Source: JBFKOL01 sp041628815 | Lineage (GTDB): Bacteria > Bacteroidota > Bacteroidia > Chitinophagales > Saprospiraceae | Direction: 5' to 3' | Assembly: GCA_041628815.1 (NCBI GenBank) | Contig: JBFKOL010000002.1 | Span: 1 to 46,008, forward strand | DNA: 46,008 bases | Part shown: positions 33,289-41,576 of the stretch, one piece after another | How positions within the stretch are numbered: the stretch's first letter is position 1 | Layout: each line of letters starts with the position of its first letter | Made by a program: the position numbers and the translations under genes | Notes under the pieces: model-generated | What the model saw: only the letters and a program-made list of their open reading frames with translations | The model's database searches: none | Told to the model about the DNA's origin: nothing

Positions 33289-34257
33289 ATGAGTAAAAAT
33301 TACAAGTCAGATGTGGAAGCAGTCGATGGCCTTGCAAAGTCTTTCAACGATCTCAAGGAAGAAATCGGCAAGATCATCGTAGGCCAAGAAGAAGTGGTTA
33401 AAATGGTCATAATTTCGCTTTTCAGTAACGGTCATAGCCTGTTGGTAGGGGTGCCCGGCCTGGCGAAGACGTTGCTTGTTTCAACCATTGCTGACGTCCT
33501 CGACCTCGAGTTCAAAAGGATACAGTTCACCCCTGACCTGATGCCTTCAGACATCACCGGATCTGAAATTCTGGACGAAAGCAGACATTTCAAATTTAAC
33601 AAGGGACCCTTGTTCGCCAATATTGTCCTGGCTGATGAAATCAATAGAACACCTCCCAAGACGCAGGCTGCCCTCTTGGAAGCCATGCAGGAACGATCTG
33701 TCACCGTGGCAGGTGTGCCCTACCGATTGCCCAGTCCTTTTTTCGTTCTCGCCACACAAAACCCCATAGAACAGGAGGGTACGTATCCGCTCCCAGAAGC
33801 GCAATTGGACAGGTTTATGTTCAATATCCCTCTGACTTATCCCAGCTATGACGAAGAAATACGGGTGGTAAAAGAAACCACAACACTGGGAGTGCCAGAG
33901 CTCGGCAACATCTTGACTGGCGAAGAGATTTTGTTTTTTCAAAATCTTGTCAGGAAGATACCCGTAAACGACCATGTTTTGGAATATGCCGTAAGACTCG
34001 TTTCCAAGACCAGGCCCAATACACCCAGTGCAGCTGATGAGGTCAACGACTATATTTCATGGGGGGCAGGACCTCGTGCATCACAATACCTGGTGCTTGG
34101 TGCAAAATGTCATGCTGGTATCAGTGGTAAATACTCACCCGATATTGAAGATGTAAAAGCGGTGGCTCATTACGTGCTCCGCCACAGAATCGTCAGAAAT
34201 TACAAGGCTGAAGCTGAAGGGGTTAACGAAGAGATGATCATTGACAAAATCTTGTAA
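33289..34257 (+). CDS. MoxR family AAA+ ATPase
   Basis: A 322-residue cytoplasmic ATPase of the MoxR/RavA group. Walker A is GVPGLAKT (54-61), Walker B IVLADEINR, sensor 1 in FVLATQNPIEQEGTYPLPEAQLDRF. MoxR proteins act as chaperones that activate or assemble partner complexes, typically with DUF58 and VWA-domain proteins encoded next to them. Here none of those partners follows: the next gene, 44 bp on, is a DUF4837 lipoprotein. The C-terminal lid region (TRPNTPSAADEVNDYISWGAGPRASQYL) is the conserved MoxR signature. Confidence 0.92.
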   Translation: MSKNYKSDVEAVDGLAKSFNDLKEEIGKIIVGQEEVVKMVIISLFSNGHSLLVGVPGLAKTLLVSTIADVLDLEFKRIQFTPDLMPSDITGSEILDESRHFKFNKGPLFANIVLADEINRTPPKTQAALLEAMQERSVTVAGVPYRLPSPFFVLATQNPIEQEGTYPLPEAQLDRFMFNIPLTYPSYDEEIRVVKETTTLGVPELGNILTGEEILFFQNLVRKIPVNDHVLEYAVRLVSKTRPNTPSAADEVNDYISWGAGPRASQYLVLGAKCHAGISGKYSPDIEDVKAVAHYVLRHRIVRNYKAEAEGVNEEMIIDKIL

Positions 34258-34301
34258 TTTAGATTCACACCCAAGTAGCAGCTATTTTCATCTCTAATAT
34301 T

Positions 34302-35387
34302 ATGAGTCAAACAAGGAAAAGCATAATTCTCATAATGCTTGTGGGTTTACTGTCGAACTCCTGCAGCATCAGTGACACTTCCAAATACAAGGCCAAACCC
34401 AAAGCTTTAGGCATCATGAACGAAATCGTGGTCTTGACCGATGATCAGATTTGGAAAGGGATGATAGCAGATACAGTCGACTACTATTTCGGCGGGTATT
34501 TCCCGATTACACCGAGTCCAGAACCCATTTTTGACATCAGGCAATTCGATCTTGAAGAACTCGAAAATCAACCTCTGAAAAAAGAGTTGCGGACCTACCT
34601 CGTTTTGAGCGATCTATCCAACGAGACATCACCCATAGCTGAAATGGTAAGGTCCGACCTGGGAGAAAAAGGTATGGAAAGGTTCAGGACAGAACCGGAC
34701 TTTAGGACATCAGTGGGTAGAGACAAATGGGCAAACGGGCAGGTATTATTTTACGTTTTTAGCAATACTATCGATGGTCTTGCCAAGGCCATTGTTGATA
34801 ACTATGAAGCAATAGCTGCACGCATCAATGAGCACGACTATGAGCAACTGTATCAATCCGTGTATGCACGGGGTGTCAATGTAGGCCTGACTAACCGCTA
34901 CTTGGAACGATTTGGCGTTAACATTCAGATACCTTCCAATTACGTGGTGGCACTGGACAAACCCGAAGACAATGGACTGGTTTGGCTTCGCACAGACTAC
35001 AAAGATGGTACGACCAACCTCGTTTTTCGACAGTACGACTATAATTCTGTAGACAAAGTTTCCAAAGAATTTGTGAAAAGTACTTTTAACCGGTTTGGAA
35101 GGAATGTTTCTTCGACAGAACCCAATACTTTCATTCTGATCAATGACCACGATCTTCCCATGCTGGATTTTGACCGGCAGATCAATGGTCTTTATGCCAA
35201 AGAATACAGGGGTATCTGGGAAATGGAAAATGATTTTATGGGCGGACCCTTTATTTCGTATGCCATTGTTAATGACGAAGTTGGCAAAGTCCTACGCATT
35301 GATGGATTCGTATATTCTCCCGGTAAAGACAAACGAGAAGCACTACAGCAGATTGACCTCATTGCCAAAAACATCAAGTGGAATTGA
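34302..35387 (+). CDS. DUF4837 family lipoprotein
   Basis: A 361-residue protein with a lipoprotein signal and lipobox LLSNSC (Cys21). The mature part begins with KPKALGIMNEIVVLTDDQIWKG and includes ITPSPEPIFDIRQFD, the conserved N-terminal features of DUF4837 as I remember it. This family is restricted largely to Bacteroidota, and I know no assigned function. It follows moxR on the same strand and converges on the DinB-like gene with only 19 bp between stops. Confidence 0.82.
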   Translation: MSQTRKSIILIMLVGLLSNSCSISDTSKYKAKPKALGIMNEIVVLTDDQIWKGMIADTVDYYFGGYFPITPSPEPIFDIRQFDLEELENQPLKKELRTYLVLSDLSNETSPIAEMVRSDLGEKGMERFRTEPDFRTSVGRDKWANGQVLFYVFSNTIDGLAKAIVDNYEAIAARINEHDYEQLYQSVYARGVNVGLTNRYLERFGVNIQIPSNYVVALDKPEDNGLVWLRTDYKDGTTNLVFRQYDYNSVDKVSKEFVKSTFNRFGRNVSSTEPNTFILINDHDLPMLDFDRQINGLYAKEYRGIWEMENDFMGGPFISYAIVNDEVGKVLRIDGFVYSPGKDKREALQQIDLIAKNIKWN

Positions 35388-35406
35388 CGAGGTTTGTGAT
35401 CTGCGC

Positions 35407-35934
35407 TTATTGCAATGTTCTTTGGATATGGGCGAGATGATGTTTGCAATGCCACGCATAAAGGGATAAAAGCTCCCCAAGTGAAAGAGGGTCGTCAAAT
35501 TCCGGATGTTTCAGCTTTTTATTGAAGTCTTCCCGATTGAATAGATCAAGCATATGAACCCATCTTTTATGAATGCCTTGAAGTATTTGGATCGAAGCCC
35601 CAACGGAGCCAGAACGTCCGTCAGGCAATTCAGCCCATGCTTCCTGATCATATGTTTTTATCACCGGCACATCCTCCGTAAGGGTCCATTTAAAGCGCAC
35701 ATAACTGTTCACATGGCTATCGGCGAGATGATTCACCAGTTGTCTTATGGTCCAACCTCCTGGTCTGTAAGGTTTGTCCAATCTGTTTTCTGGGATCTCT
35801 TCTAACACTTTTTGGAGCTTTGCAGGAAACTTCCGCAAAGTATCGGTCCATGCTTCCAGGTCTTGAATAGTAATTTCCGTGGGTTTAACGAACCTCCCAA
35901 TCGGGTACTTTAGCTTTTCCAAATCCATATCCAT
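35407..35934 (-). CDS. DinB/YfiT-like putative metal-dependent hydrolase
   Basis: A 175-residue four-helix-bundle protein. It begins with LEKLKYPIGRF, as in Bacillus YfiT, and the three-histidine metal site is visible: His69 in LVNHLADSH and His162/His166 in WHCKHHLAHI. The family binds a divalent metal; some members are bacillithiol transferases, most are uncharacterised. The start is set at the ATG at 35934; ATG at 35928 and TTG at 35949 are alternatives. It lies 32 bp behind rluB on the same strand. Confidence 0.85.
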   Translation of the reverse strand: MDMDLEKLKYPIGRFVKPTEITIQDLEAWTDTLRKFPAKLQKVLEEIPENRLDKPYRPGGWTIRQLVNHLADSHVNSYVRFKWTLTEDVPVIKTYDQEAWAELPDGRSGSVGASIQILQGIHKRWVHMLDLFNREDFNKKLKHPEFDDPLSLGELLSLYAWHCKHHLAHIQRTLQ

Positions 35935-35966
35935 TGATTTTTGGGTCAATCAGAAGCATTGATTGA

Positions 35967-36698
35967 TTATGTGAAATGCCTAAGCATAATGATTTCCTTT
36001 TTATCCAGAAATCTGAACCAGCCTCTCGGTAAGTCTTTCTTTGTAAGTCCCGCATAATATACCCGGTCCAGCTTTTCTACCTTGTAGCCGAGATGCTCGA
36101 AGATTCTGCGTACAATACGGTTTTTGCCAATGTGCAATTCAATACCGACTTCTGATCCATCCGATCCGTAGATCCAGTCGATATCATCGACCAGAGCTGA
36201 ACCATCTTCCAGTATAAGGCCTTGTTTGATCCTGTCTAAATCTTCGGCGCTGACTACTTTGTCCAACACCACGTGATATCTTTTTTTGACTTTGTGCGAC
36301 GGATGAGACAGCTTTTTAGCCAGGTCCCCATCATTTGTGAGTAAGATCAACCCCGTAGTGTTCCTGTCAAGTCTGCCTACCGGATATATTCTTTCCGACA
36401 CTTTGTTCTTGATAATGTCCAATACTGTCTTTCTGGCCTTTTCATCAGACGTGGTCGTCACAACGTTTTTTGGCTTGTTCATCAAGATATAGATCATCTT
36501 TTTGACAGGCTTCAAAATACGACCCTGATATTCTATTTTATCAGATGGCATCACCTGATACGACGGATTTGTTTCAACTGTACCGTTCACTTTGATCTTT
36601 CCAGCTTTCACAAGTTCTGCCGCCTTTCTGCGTGAACATACCCCGCTGTGAGCGATGTATTTATTGAGCCGTGTTGTCTTTTTAGGAGAAGTCGTCAT
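35967..36698 (-). CDS. rluB: 23S rRNA pseudouridine synthase, RluB/RsuA family
   Basis: Converts uridine to pseudouridine in ribosomal RNA. The 243-residue protein has an N-terminal S4 RNA-binding domain (RLNKYIAHSGVCSRRKAAELVKAG, 10-33) and the catalytic domain with GRLDRNTTGL (108-117; catalytic Asp111), YILMNKPKNVV and GIELHIGKNRIVRRIFEHLGY. RluB versus RsuA or RluE cannot be separated with certainty; the general RluB type is usual in this phylum. It starts 8 nt after the dnaB stop and is likely co-transcribed with it. Confidence 0.9.
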   Translation of the reverse strand: MTTSPKKTTRLNKYIAHSGVCSRRKAAELVKAGKIKVNGTVETNPSYQVMPSDKIEYQGRILKPVKKMIYILMNKPKNVVTTTSDEKARKTVLDIIKNKVSERIYPVGRLDRNTTGLILLTNDGDLAKKLSHPSHKVKKRYHVVLDKVVSAEDLDRIKQGLILEDGSALVDDIDWIYGSDGSEVGIELHIGKNRIVRRIFEHLGYKVEKLDRVYYAGLTKKDLPRGWFRFLDKKEIIMLRHFT

Positions 36699-36706
36699 AG
36701 ACTGTC

Positions 36707-38227
36707 TTAGAACGGTATGTCTTCATCGTCGGTATTGATGCGTGAGGGTTTTGTAATGATCCCGCTGCTAAAGGGGTCCCTGAAGTCACCTCCTGCAAAA
36801 GGTTCATTGAATCCTCCAAAATTACCTTCTTCAAAACGAACAAACTGGGGAACAAACCGCAAATTAACCGTTCCGAGAGCCCCGTTCCGGTGTTTGGAAA
36901 TGATCACTTCTGCGAGATCCTTTGGGACATCAATATCGTCATCCATTTCGTAATAGCCGGGGCGGTAAATGAAGGTGACGATATCGGCATCTTGCTCTAT
37001 GGCCCCCGACTCCCTCAAATCTGATAGTACAGGTCGTTTGTTGCCACCGCGTGTTTCCACTGAACGACTCAGCTGTGACAATGCGATTACTGGCACTTCA
37101 AGTTCTTTGGCAAGACCTTTTAATGCCCTGGAAATGGAGCTGATTTCTTGTTCGCGGTTGCCTTTTTTGGCATTTGGAGCAGATGTCATCAACTGAAGGT
37201 AGTCGATTACAACCAGCTCTATCTGGTGATTTTGCTTGAGCCGTCTGCATTTGGCTCGCAACTCAAAAATGTTAATAGCGGGTGTATCGTCAATATAAAT
37301 GGGTATCTCCGCCATGTTGTCGATCGTTTGGTTCAGCCTGAGCCACTCGGTCTGGTCCAGCTGGCCGTTTCTCAACTTCCTGCTGTCGATATCCGCATCC
37401 ATGGAAATCAATCTTTGGACCAGCTGAAGATTGGCCATTTCCAGTGAAAAAAACGCGACAGCCTTGCCGTACATCGCGGCATTGCGAGCAAGAGAAAGGG
37501 TGAATGCCGTTTTCCCCATTCCTGGCCTCGCAGCGACAATTATAAGGTCCGACGACTGCCACCCCGATGTGATCTTGTCAAGTTCACCAAAACCGGAAGG
37601 CACCCCTGTGATGGACTCGTCTTTCTGGCTGATGGCCTCAATTTCGCGTCGTGCTTTGATCGCGAGTGCGCTCAGTTTTTCATACCCGGTATTGAGGTTG
37701 GTATCCGTTATCTCGTATAAATTCTGTTCAGCTTCGTCGAGCAACTCAAAGACGTCCTTTTCGTCTTCATAGGAGTCTTTGATGGTACCCGTCGATACCC
37801 TGATCAACTCTCTTTGGATAAACTTCTGTGCTATGATCCGAGCATGGTATTCGATATTGGCTGCGGATGCCACTTTATTGGTAAGATCCAGAAGATAGTT
37901 GACCCCTCCTACCTCATCGAGCTTTTTAGCCTTCTTCAATGCTTCATGGACTGTGAGAAGGTCAATGGGTTGGGACTTTTCAAATAATTCCAGCATGGTG
38001 GAGTAGATCGTCCTGTGACTGTCTTTATAAAAGCTTTCAGACCTGAGTATCTCGATAACGGCGGGCAGCCCATCGCGGTCTACAAGGATGGCGCCGAGTA
38101 CGGCTTCTTCCAGTGGCAATGCCTGAGGCATCATCCTGCCATACAACAAGGTCTGGGCATCGGCGTCGGCGCGTACCGAACGCATTTTTCCGCCTTCGAC
38201 GGGTTTCAACGAATTACTATCGGACAT
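36707..38227 (-). CDS. dnaB: replicative DNA helicase DnaB
   Basis: The hexameric helicase that unwinds DNA at replication forks. The N-terminal domain (LPLEEAVLGAILVD at 37-50) is followed by a linker and the RecA-like domain: Walker A AARPGMGKT (232-240), Walker B ELVVIDYLQLM, arginine-finger region SDLRESGAIEQDAD and IISKHRNGALGTVNLRF. There is no intein. The 506-residue length is normal. Upstream lie an 18-bp palindrome and two TTTTCCACA sites that may regulate it. Confidence 0.96.
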   Translation of the reverse strand: MSDSNSLKPVEGGKMRSVRADADAQTLLYGRMMPQALPLEEAVLGAILVDRDGLPAVIEILRSESFYKDSHRTIYSTMLELFEKSQPIDLLTVHEALKKAKKLDEVGGVNYLLDLTNKVASAANIEYHARIIAQKFIQRELIRVSTGTIKDSYEDEKDVFELLDEAEQNLYEITDTNLNTGYEKLSALAIKARREIEAISQKDESITGVPSGFGELDKITSGWQSSDLIIVAARPGMGKTAFTLSLARNAAMYGKAVAFFSLEMANLQLVQRLISMDADIDSRKLRNGQLDQTEWLRLNQTIDNMAEIPIYIDDTPAINIFELRAKCRRLKQNHQIELVVIDYLQLMTSAPNAKKGNREQEISSISRALKGLAKELEVPVIALSQLSRSVETRGGNKRPVLSDLRESGAIEQDADIVTFIYRPGYYEMDDDIDVPKDLAEVIISKHRNGALGTVNLRFVPQFVRFEEGNFGGFNEPFAGGDFRDPFSSGIITKPSRINTDDEDIPF

Positions 38228-38289
38228 CTTTGGTATAGGTCTCTAAGCTCTTGGGCTTTCACAATTCTAAGGGGCGGCTAATCTAAACA

Positions 38290-38307
38290 GTAATATTAAA
38301 ATATTAC
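38290..38307. promoter_or_regulatory. 18-bp palindrome upstream of dnaB (operator candidate)
   Basis: GTAATATT (38290..38297) and AATATTAC (38300..38307) form a perfect 8-bp inverted repeat with a 2-nt spacer, 63 bp upstream of the dnaB start. On the minus strand it is directly preceded by CACATTTG (38314..38307), one mismatch from the -7 consensus TAnnTTTG, so a protein bound here would cover the likely transcription start. Confidence 0.45.
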
Positions 38308-38360
38308 AAATGTGTCGTAATGGCAAGACATGCCGCCAATGTTGGTTTTATGCCCAGACA

Positions 38361-38390
38361 TGTGGAAAACGGGCAGCGGATTGTGGAAAA
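38361..38390 (-). promoter_or_regulatory. two TTTTCCACA sites in direct repeat (DnaA-box-like)
   Basis: The minus strand carries TTTTCCACA at 38369..38361 and again at 38390..38382. Each differs by one base from the DnaA-box consensus TTATCCACA. The 21-bp spacing equals two helical turns. They lie 134-163 bp upstream of the dnaB start codon. Confidence 0.35.
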
Positions 38391-38431
38391 CATATTTTTC
38401 TCCCGCCAGCGCCTTTGATTCTCACCACTGT

Positions 38432-38465
38432 AAAAAATGTACCCCGAAAGTTGTCGCTTACGGGG
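38432..38465 (-). terminator. intrinsic terminator of the coiled-coil protein gene
   Basis: CCCCG (38442..38446) pairs with CGGGG (38461..38465) around a 14-nt loop. On the minus strand the hairpin is followed by a T-run complementary to AAAAAA at 38432..38437. It lies about 45 nt past the stop of the gene ending at 38511. Confidence 0.6.
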
Positions 38466-38510
38466 CATGTTAGCAATTTATTTTATTTTTCTTTTGGTCC
38501 TCAATATTGA

Positions 38511-39176
38511 TCAAGCCTTACCGACATTGTTCATCTTATCAGAAACTTTGGAGATCACTTTTCTCTGTTCATCGATCTCTTTCTTTTTGTTTTCCTGGTC
38601 TTGAAGATTTCTCTCAATGTCAGATTCGGCCCGTCGTATTGCCTCTTTGGCTTTTTCAATATCCTTGTAAAGGTCCTTGTTTTTCTTCTCCAGCTTTTCC
38701 AAATCCTTTTGAAGATTTTTCAAGACTTTCTCTTCCTCTTCCAACTCTTCCTTTATCACTTCTTTTTCGACCTGCAGCGTGTATTCATTGATAAATACAG
38801 TTGCGCCGGAAATGGCTTCCGAATTGCCCATATCGGTGATAAATTCATCACCGGACTTCAACCAGAAAAATGCCCTGGTCATTTTGTCGTATTCATCAAA
38901 CTTGGTATATACCGTCAACGGTCCTTCTACATCAATGGCCGGCACTACGGCTTCCATCAACATAATTTCCTTGGCTTTGCGGTTATTTTCCACTTTCCCG
39001 AATGATTTGGCGTATGATCTCCAGATTTTTTCTGCCATTTTCTTGTCCGCACCGGGTAATTCCACGAACAGAGCACTTTGTACTCCTTCACTCATCGAGT
39101 GATCACCTGTTTCGACCTGCCCAAATAAGGCAATCCAACCGGCAGCAAACAAAAAACTAAGGAGTAATTTTTTCAT
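38511..39176 (-). CDS. exported coiled-coil protein of unknown function
   Basis: A 221-residue protein with signal peptide MKKLLLSFLFAAGWIALFGQ. Residues about 25-135 form a compact domain (SMSEGVQSALFVELPGADKKMAEKIWRS...). Residues about 135-215 are a long, highly charged coiled coil (EELEEEEKVLKNLQKDLEKLEKK...). Similar proteins are, from memory, common in Bacteroidota, but I cannot name a function. A periplasmic dimer or oligomer is likely. It is monocistronic, with its own terminator, and divergent from the ABC transporter. Confidence 0.78.
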   Translation of the reverse strand: MKKLLLSFLFAAGWIALFGQVETGDHSMSEGVQSALFVELPGADKKMAEKIWRSYAKSFGKVENNRKAKEIMLMEAVVPAIDVEGPLTVYTKFDEYDKMTRAFFWLKSGDEFITDMGNSEAISGATVFINEYTLQVEKEVIKEELEEEEKVLKNLQKDLEKLEKKNKDLYKDIEKAKEAIRRAESDIERNLQDQENKKKEIDEQRKVISKVSDKMNNVGKA

Positions 39177-39331
39177 AACATTGATTTTAGTGTTAAGACG
39201 TCTATTATACTTTACAATACATAAAGTAAGAACAAAAGGTTCTGTTAAACAAGGCTGTATCCCATAGTATCAAAGCTTTGTCGATTCATTTAGGTCTTTG
39301 GACCCGATTTTATTATTATCGCAGCTAAATT

Positions 39332-40243
39332 ATGGCCATGCATATTCTGTCGCTCAGAAATGTGACAAAACGGTACTCAAAACACATTGCCGTCGATCAT
39401 GTCACTTTTGATATACCCAAGGGCAGTATTTTTGGACTCCTCGGCCCGAACGGAGCTGGAAAAACCTCTCTCATAAGAATCATTACCACCATTACCGGAG
39501 CCGATGAAGGAGAAATATTCCTGGATGGCGAAAAACTCAACAGTCTTCACCCTACGCAAATTGGGTACCTGCCGGAAGAAAGAGGACTGTACAAGAAGAT
39601 GAAAGTGGGTGAACACCTGTTGTACCTTGCACAACTGAAAGGTTTGAGGTATTCAGATGCAAAGAATAAACTCGATCATTGGTTCGACAAATTTGACATT
39701 AAGAGCTGGTGGAACAAAAAAATTGAAGAACTCTCCAAAGGGATGCAGCAAAAGGTACAATTCATTGCCACAGTAGTTCATGAACCCAAATTGATCATCC
39801 TTGATGAACCCTTTTCAGGACTTGATCCCATCAATACAAATTTGATCAAAGACGAAATCTATCAATTGAATCAGCGGGGTACAAGTGTCATATTCTCTAC
39901 CCATCGCATGGAACAGGTCGAAGAAGTTTGTGAAGACATCGTCCTTATCAACAAGGGACGAATCATACTCGAAGGAAAAGTTTCAGATATAAAAAGAGAT
40001 TTTAAAGAACACAAATACAGCATAGGCATCCAGGGAGATTTCCCTGGGGATATTTCATCTGACAGTTTTGAGCTCTCAGGAACACAAAATGGTCATGTCA
40101 TAGTAAGGGTAAAAGAAGGTCACAATCCAAACGAACTGCTTCGGGAGCTGATTTCAAGAAACATCGAAATTCAATCTTACTATGAAGTCCTGCCATCATT
40201 GAACGAAATATTCATCAAACAAGTAGCTTCAAGCAATGCATAG
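39332..40243 (+). CDS. ABC transporter ATP-binding protein (NatA-type)
   Basis: A 303-residue ATPase with Walker A GPNGAGKT (38-45), signature LSKGMQQKV (133-141), Walker B LIILDEPFSGLDP (153-165) and a switch His in IFSTHRMEQ. The C-terminal 80 residues resemble the DUF4162 tail of NatA-like exporters. It pairs with the permease gene that it overlaps by 8 bp. The family exports sodium, drugs or lipids; substrate unknown. The start may be the second Met (MHILSLRN, 39338). Confidence 0.92.
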   Translation: MAMHILSLRNVTKRYSKHIAVDHVTFDIPKGSIFGLLGPNGAGKTSLIRIITTITGADEGEIFLDGEKLNSLHPTQIGYLPEERGLYKKMKVGEHLLYLAQLKGLRYSDAKNKLDHWFDKFDIKSWWNKKIEELSKGMQQKVQFIATVVHEPKLIILDEPFSGLDPINTNLIKDEIYQLNQRGTSVIFSTHRMEQVEEVCEDIVLINKGRIILEGKVSDIKRDFKEHKYSIGIQGDFPGDISSDSFELSGTQNGHVIVRVKEGHNPNELLRELISRNIEIQSYYEVLPSLNEIFIKQVASSNA

Positions 40244-41567
40244 GATCTGGTTAATTGCAAAACGAGAATACCTGACACGGGTAAAAAGCAAAACGTTTAT
40301 TCTAACGACATTTCTCACCCCATTGGGTATCGTCTTACTCATCGCAATCGTGGGTTTTATCATGACACGAGGCTCGGATACAAGAAAAAACATCACGGTA
40401 CGTGACACTACGGGCCTGGTAAGCAGTAGCCTCGAATCCCGAAAGAACATCGTTTACGAATACAGTACAGAAGATCTCGAAGCCCTCAAAGAAAAATACA
40501 TCGCTGGAGAAATCGACGGCGTCCTAGATATCATTCCCCTGGACAGTATAACGGTGACACGGCATCGCATCATGTTTTATTCTGATGACAGGCTCGCCAT
40601 TGATGAGATGGAATCCATTGAAGACGCTGTACAGGAAAAGATCAGGGAATTTAAAGTGAGAGAACTCGACCTGGATGAGGCTAAAATCGCACTGCTGAGG
40701 ACCAATGTTCAAATAGAGCAACAAACCATCATCGACAAAGACAAAAAGGTCAGTACGACAGGTACCATTGTCGGATCTGTCCTGGGTGGCGTCATTTCCT
40801 ATGCTATGTTCTTCATTATTTTTCTATATGGCGCACAGGTTATGCGAAGCGTAATGGAGGAAAAAATCAACCGCATCGTCGAGGTATTGATCTCTTCGGT
40901 TAAACCATTTGAGTTGATGATGGGAAAAATCCTTGGCGTTGGCAGTGTGGGCCTCACTCAGATTGGAATATGGCTGGTCCTTTTCATTGCGCTCGGCATT
41001 GCAATGCCCCAATTCCTGAACATGCCAGTCAACCCAGGGGAAATTTCAGGGATGGCCGGTGTTTCCCAGGAAGAAGTCGGCACCTTAATGAATGAGAATC
41101 AAGACAAATTTGTCGAAGTTGTACAGGAGATATTGAGTCTTAATTGGTTTGTGTTGATCCCTCTGATTCTCTTTTATTTCTTCATGGGTTATTTCGCCTA
41201 TGCGGCACTTTTTGCGGCGGTGGGTTCGGCGGTGGGCGAAGACATCAACGAAGCTCAATCTCTCACACTGCCGGTCATGATTCCCTTGATACTCGCCATA
41301 TACATAGGTTTTGCCGCCATCAATTCACCCAACAGCACTATAGCCACGTGGGGGTCCATTATCCCATTGACTTCATCTGTGGTGATGCCAGTGCGGCTAC
41401 CTCTGGATCCACCCTGGTGGCAAATTGTTTTATCGGTGGTATTGTTAGTAGCCTTTGTAATTCTGTTTGTATGGATCGCCGGAAGGATCTACCGCGTAGG
41501 TATTTTGATGTACGGTAAAAAGGCCAGTTTCAAGGAATTGGCGAAATGGCTGTTTTATAGATCTTGA
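40236..41567 (+). CDS. ABC transporter permease (NatB/ABC-2 type)
   Basis: A 443-residue membrane protein with one N-terminal span (KTFILTTFLTPLGIVLLIAIVGFIM), an extracytoplasmic domain of about 130 residues, and five further spans in the C-terminal half beginning GTIVGSVLGGVISYAMFFIIFLYG. VMEEKINRIVEVLISSVKPFELMMGKILG is the characteristic ABC-2 cytoplasmic loop. The layout is that of NatB sodium-efflux permeases, but the substrate is not determined. It overlaps the ATPase gene by 8 bp and ends 9 bp from the convergent reductase gene. Confidence 0.9.
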   Translation: MHRIWLIAKREYLTRVKSKTFILTTFLTPLGIVLLIAIVGFIMTRGSDTRKNITVRDTTGLVSSSLESRKNIVYEYSTEDLEALKEKYIAGEIDGVLDIIPLDSITVTRHRIMFYSDDRLAIDEMESIEDAVQEKIREFKVRELDLDEAKIALLRTNVQIEQQTIIDKDKKVSTTGTIVGSVLGGVISYAMFFIIFLYGAQVMRSVMEEKINRIVEVLISSVKPFELMMGKILGVGSVGLTQIGIWLVLFIALGIAMPQFLNMPVNPGEISGMAGVSQEEVGTLMNENQDKFVEVVQEILSLNWFVLIPLILFYFFMGYFAYAALFAAVGSAVGEDINEAQSLTLPVMIPLILAIYIGFAAINSPNSTIATWGSIIPLTSSVVMPVRLPLDPPWWQIVLSVVLLVAFVILFVWIAGRIYRVGILMYGKKASFKELAKWLFYRS

Positions 41568-41576
41568 TGGGTATGG

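Noticed and set aside
38310..38510. 66-codon plus-strand frame in the dnaB upstream region
   Set aside because: The Cys-rich product looks like translated regulatory DNA; the frame runs across the TTTTCCACA sites and a minus-strand terminator.
39208..39228. TACTTTA/TAAAGTA inverted repeat with a 7-nt spacer upstream of the ABC transporter
   Set aside because: AT-only arms in an AT-rich divergent spacer, no nearby promoter match and no regulator gene; below the level I would report as an operator.
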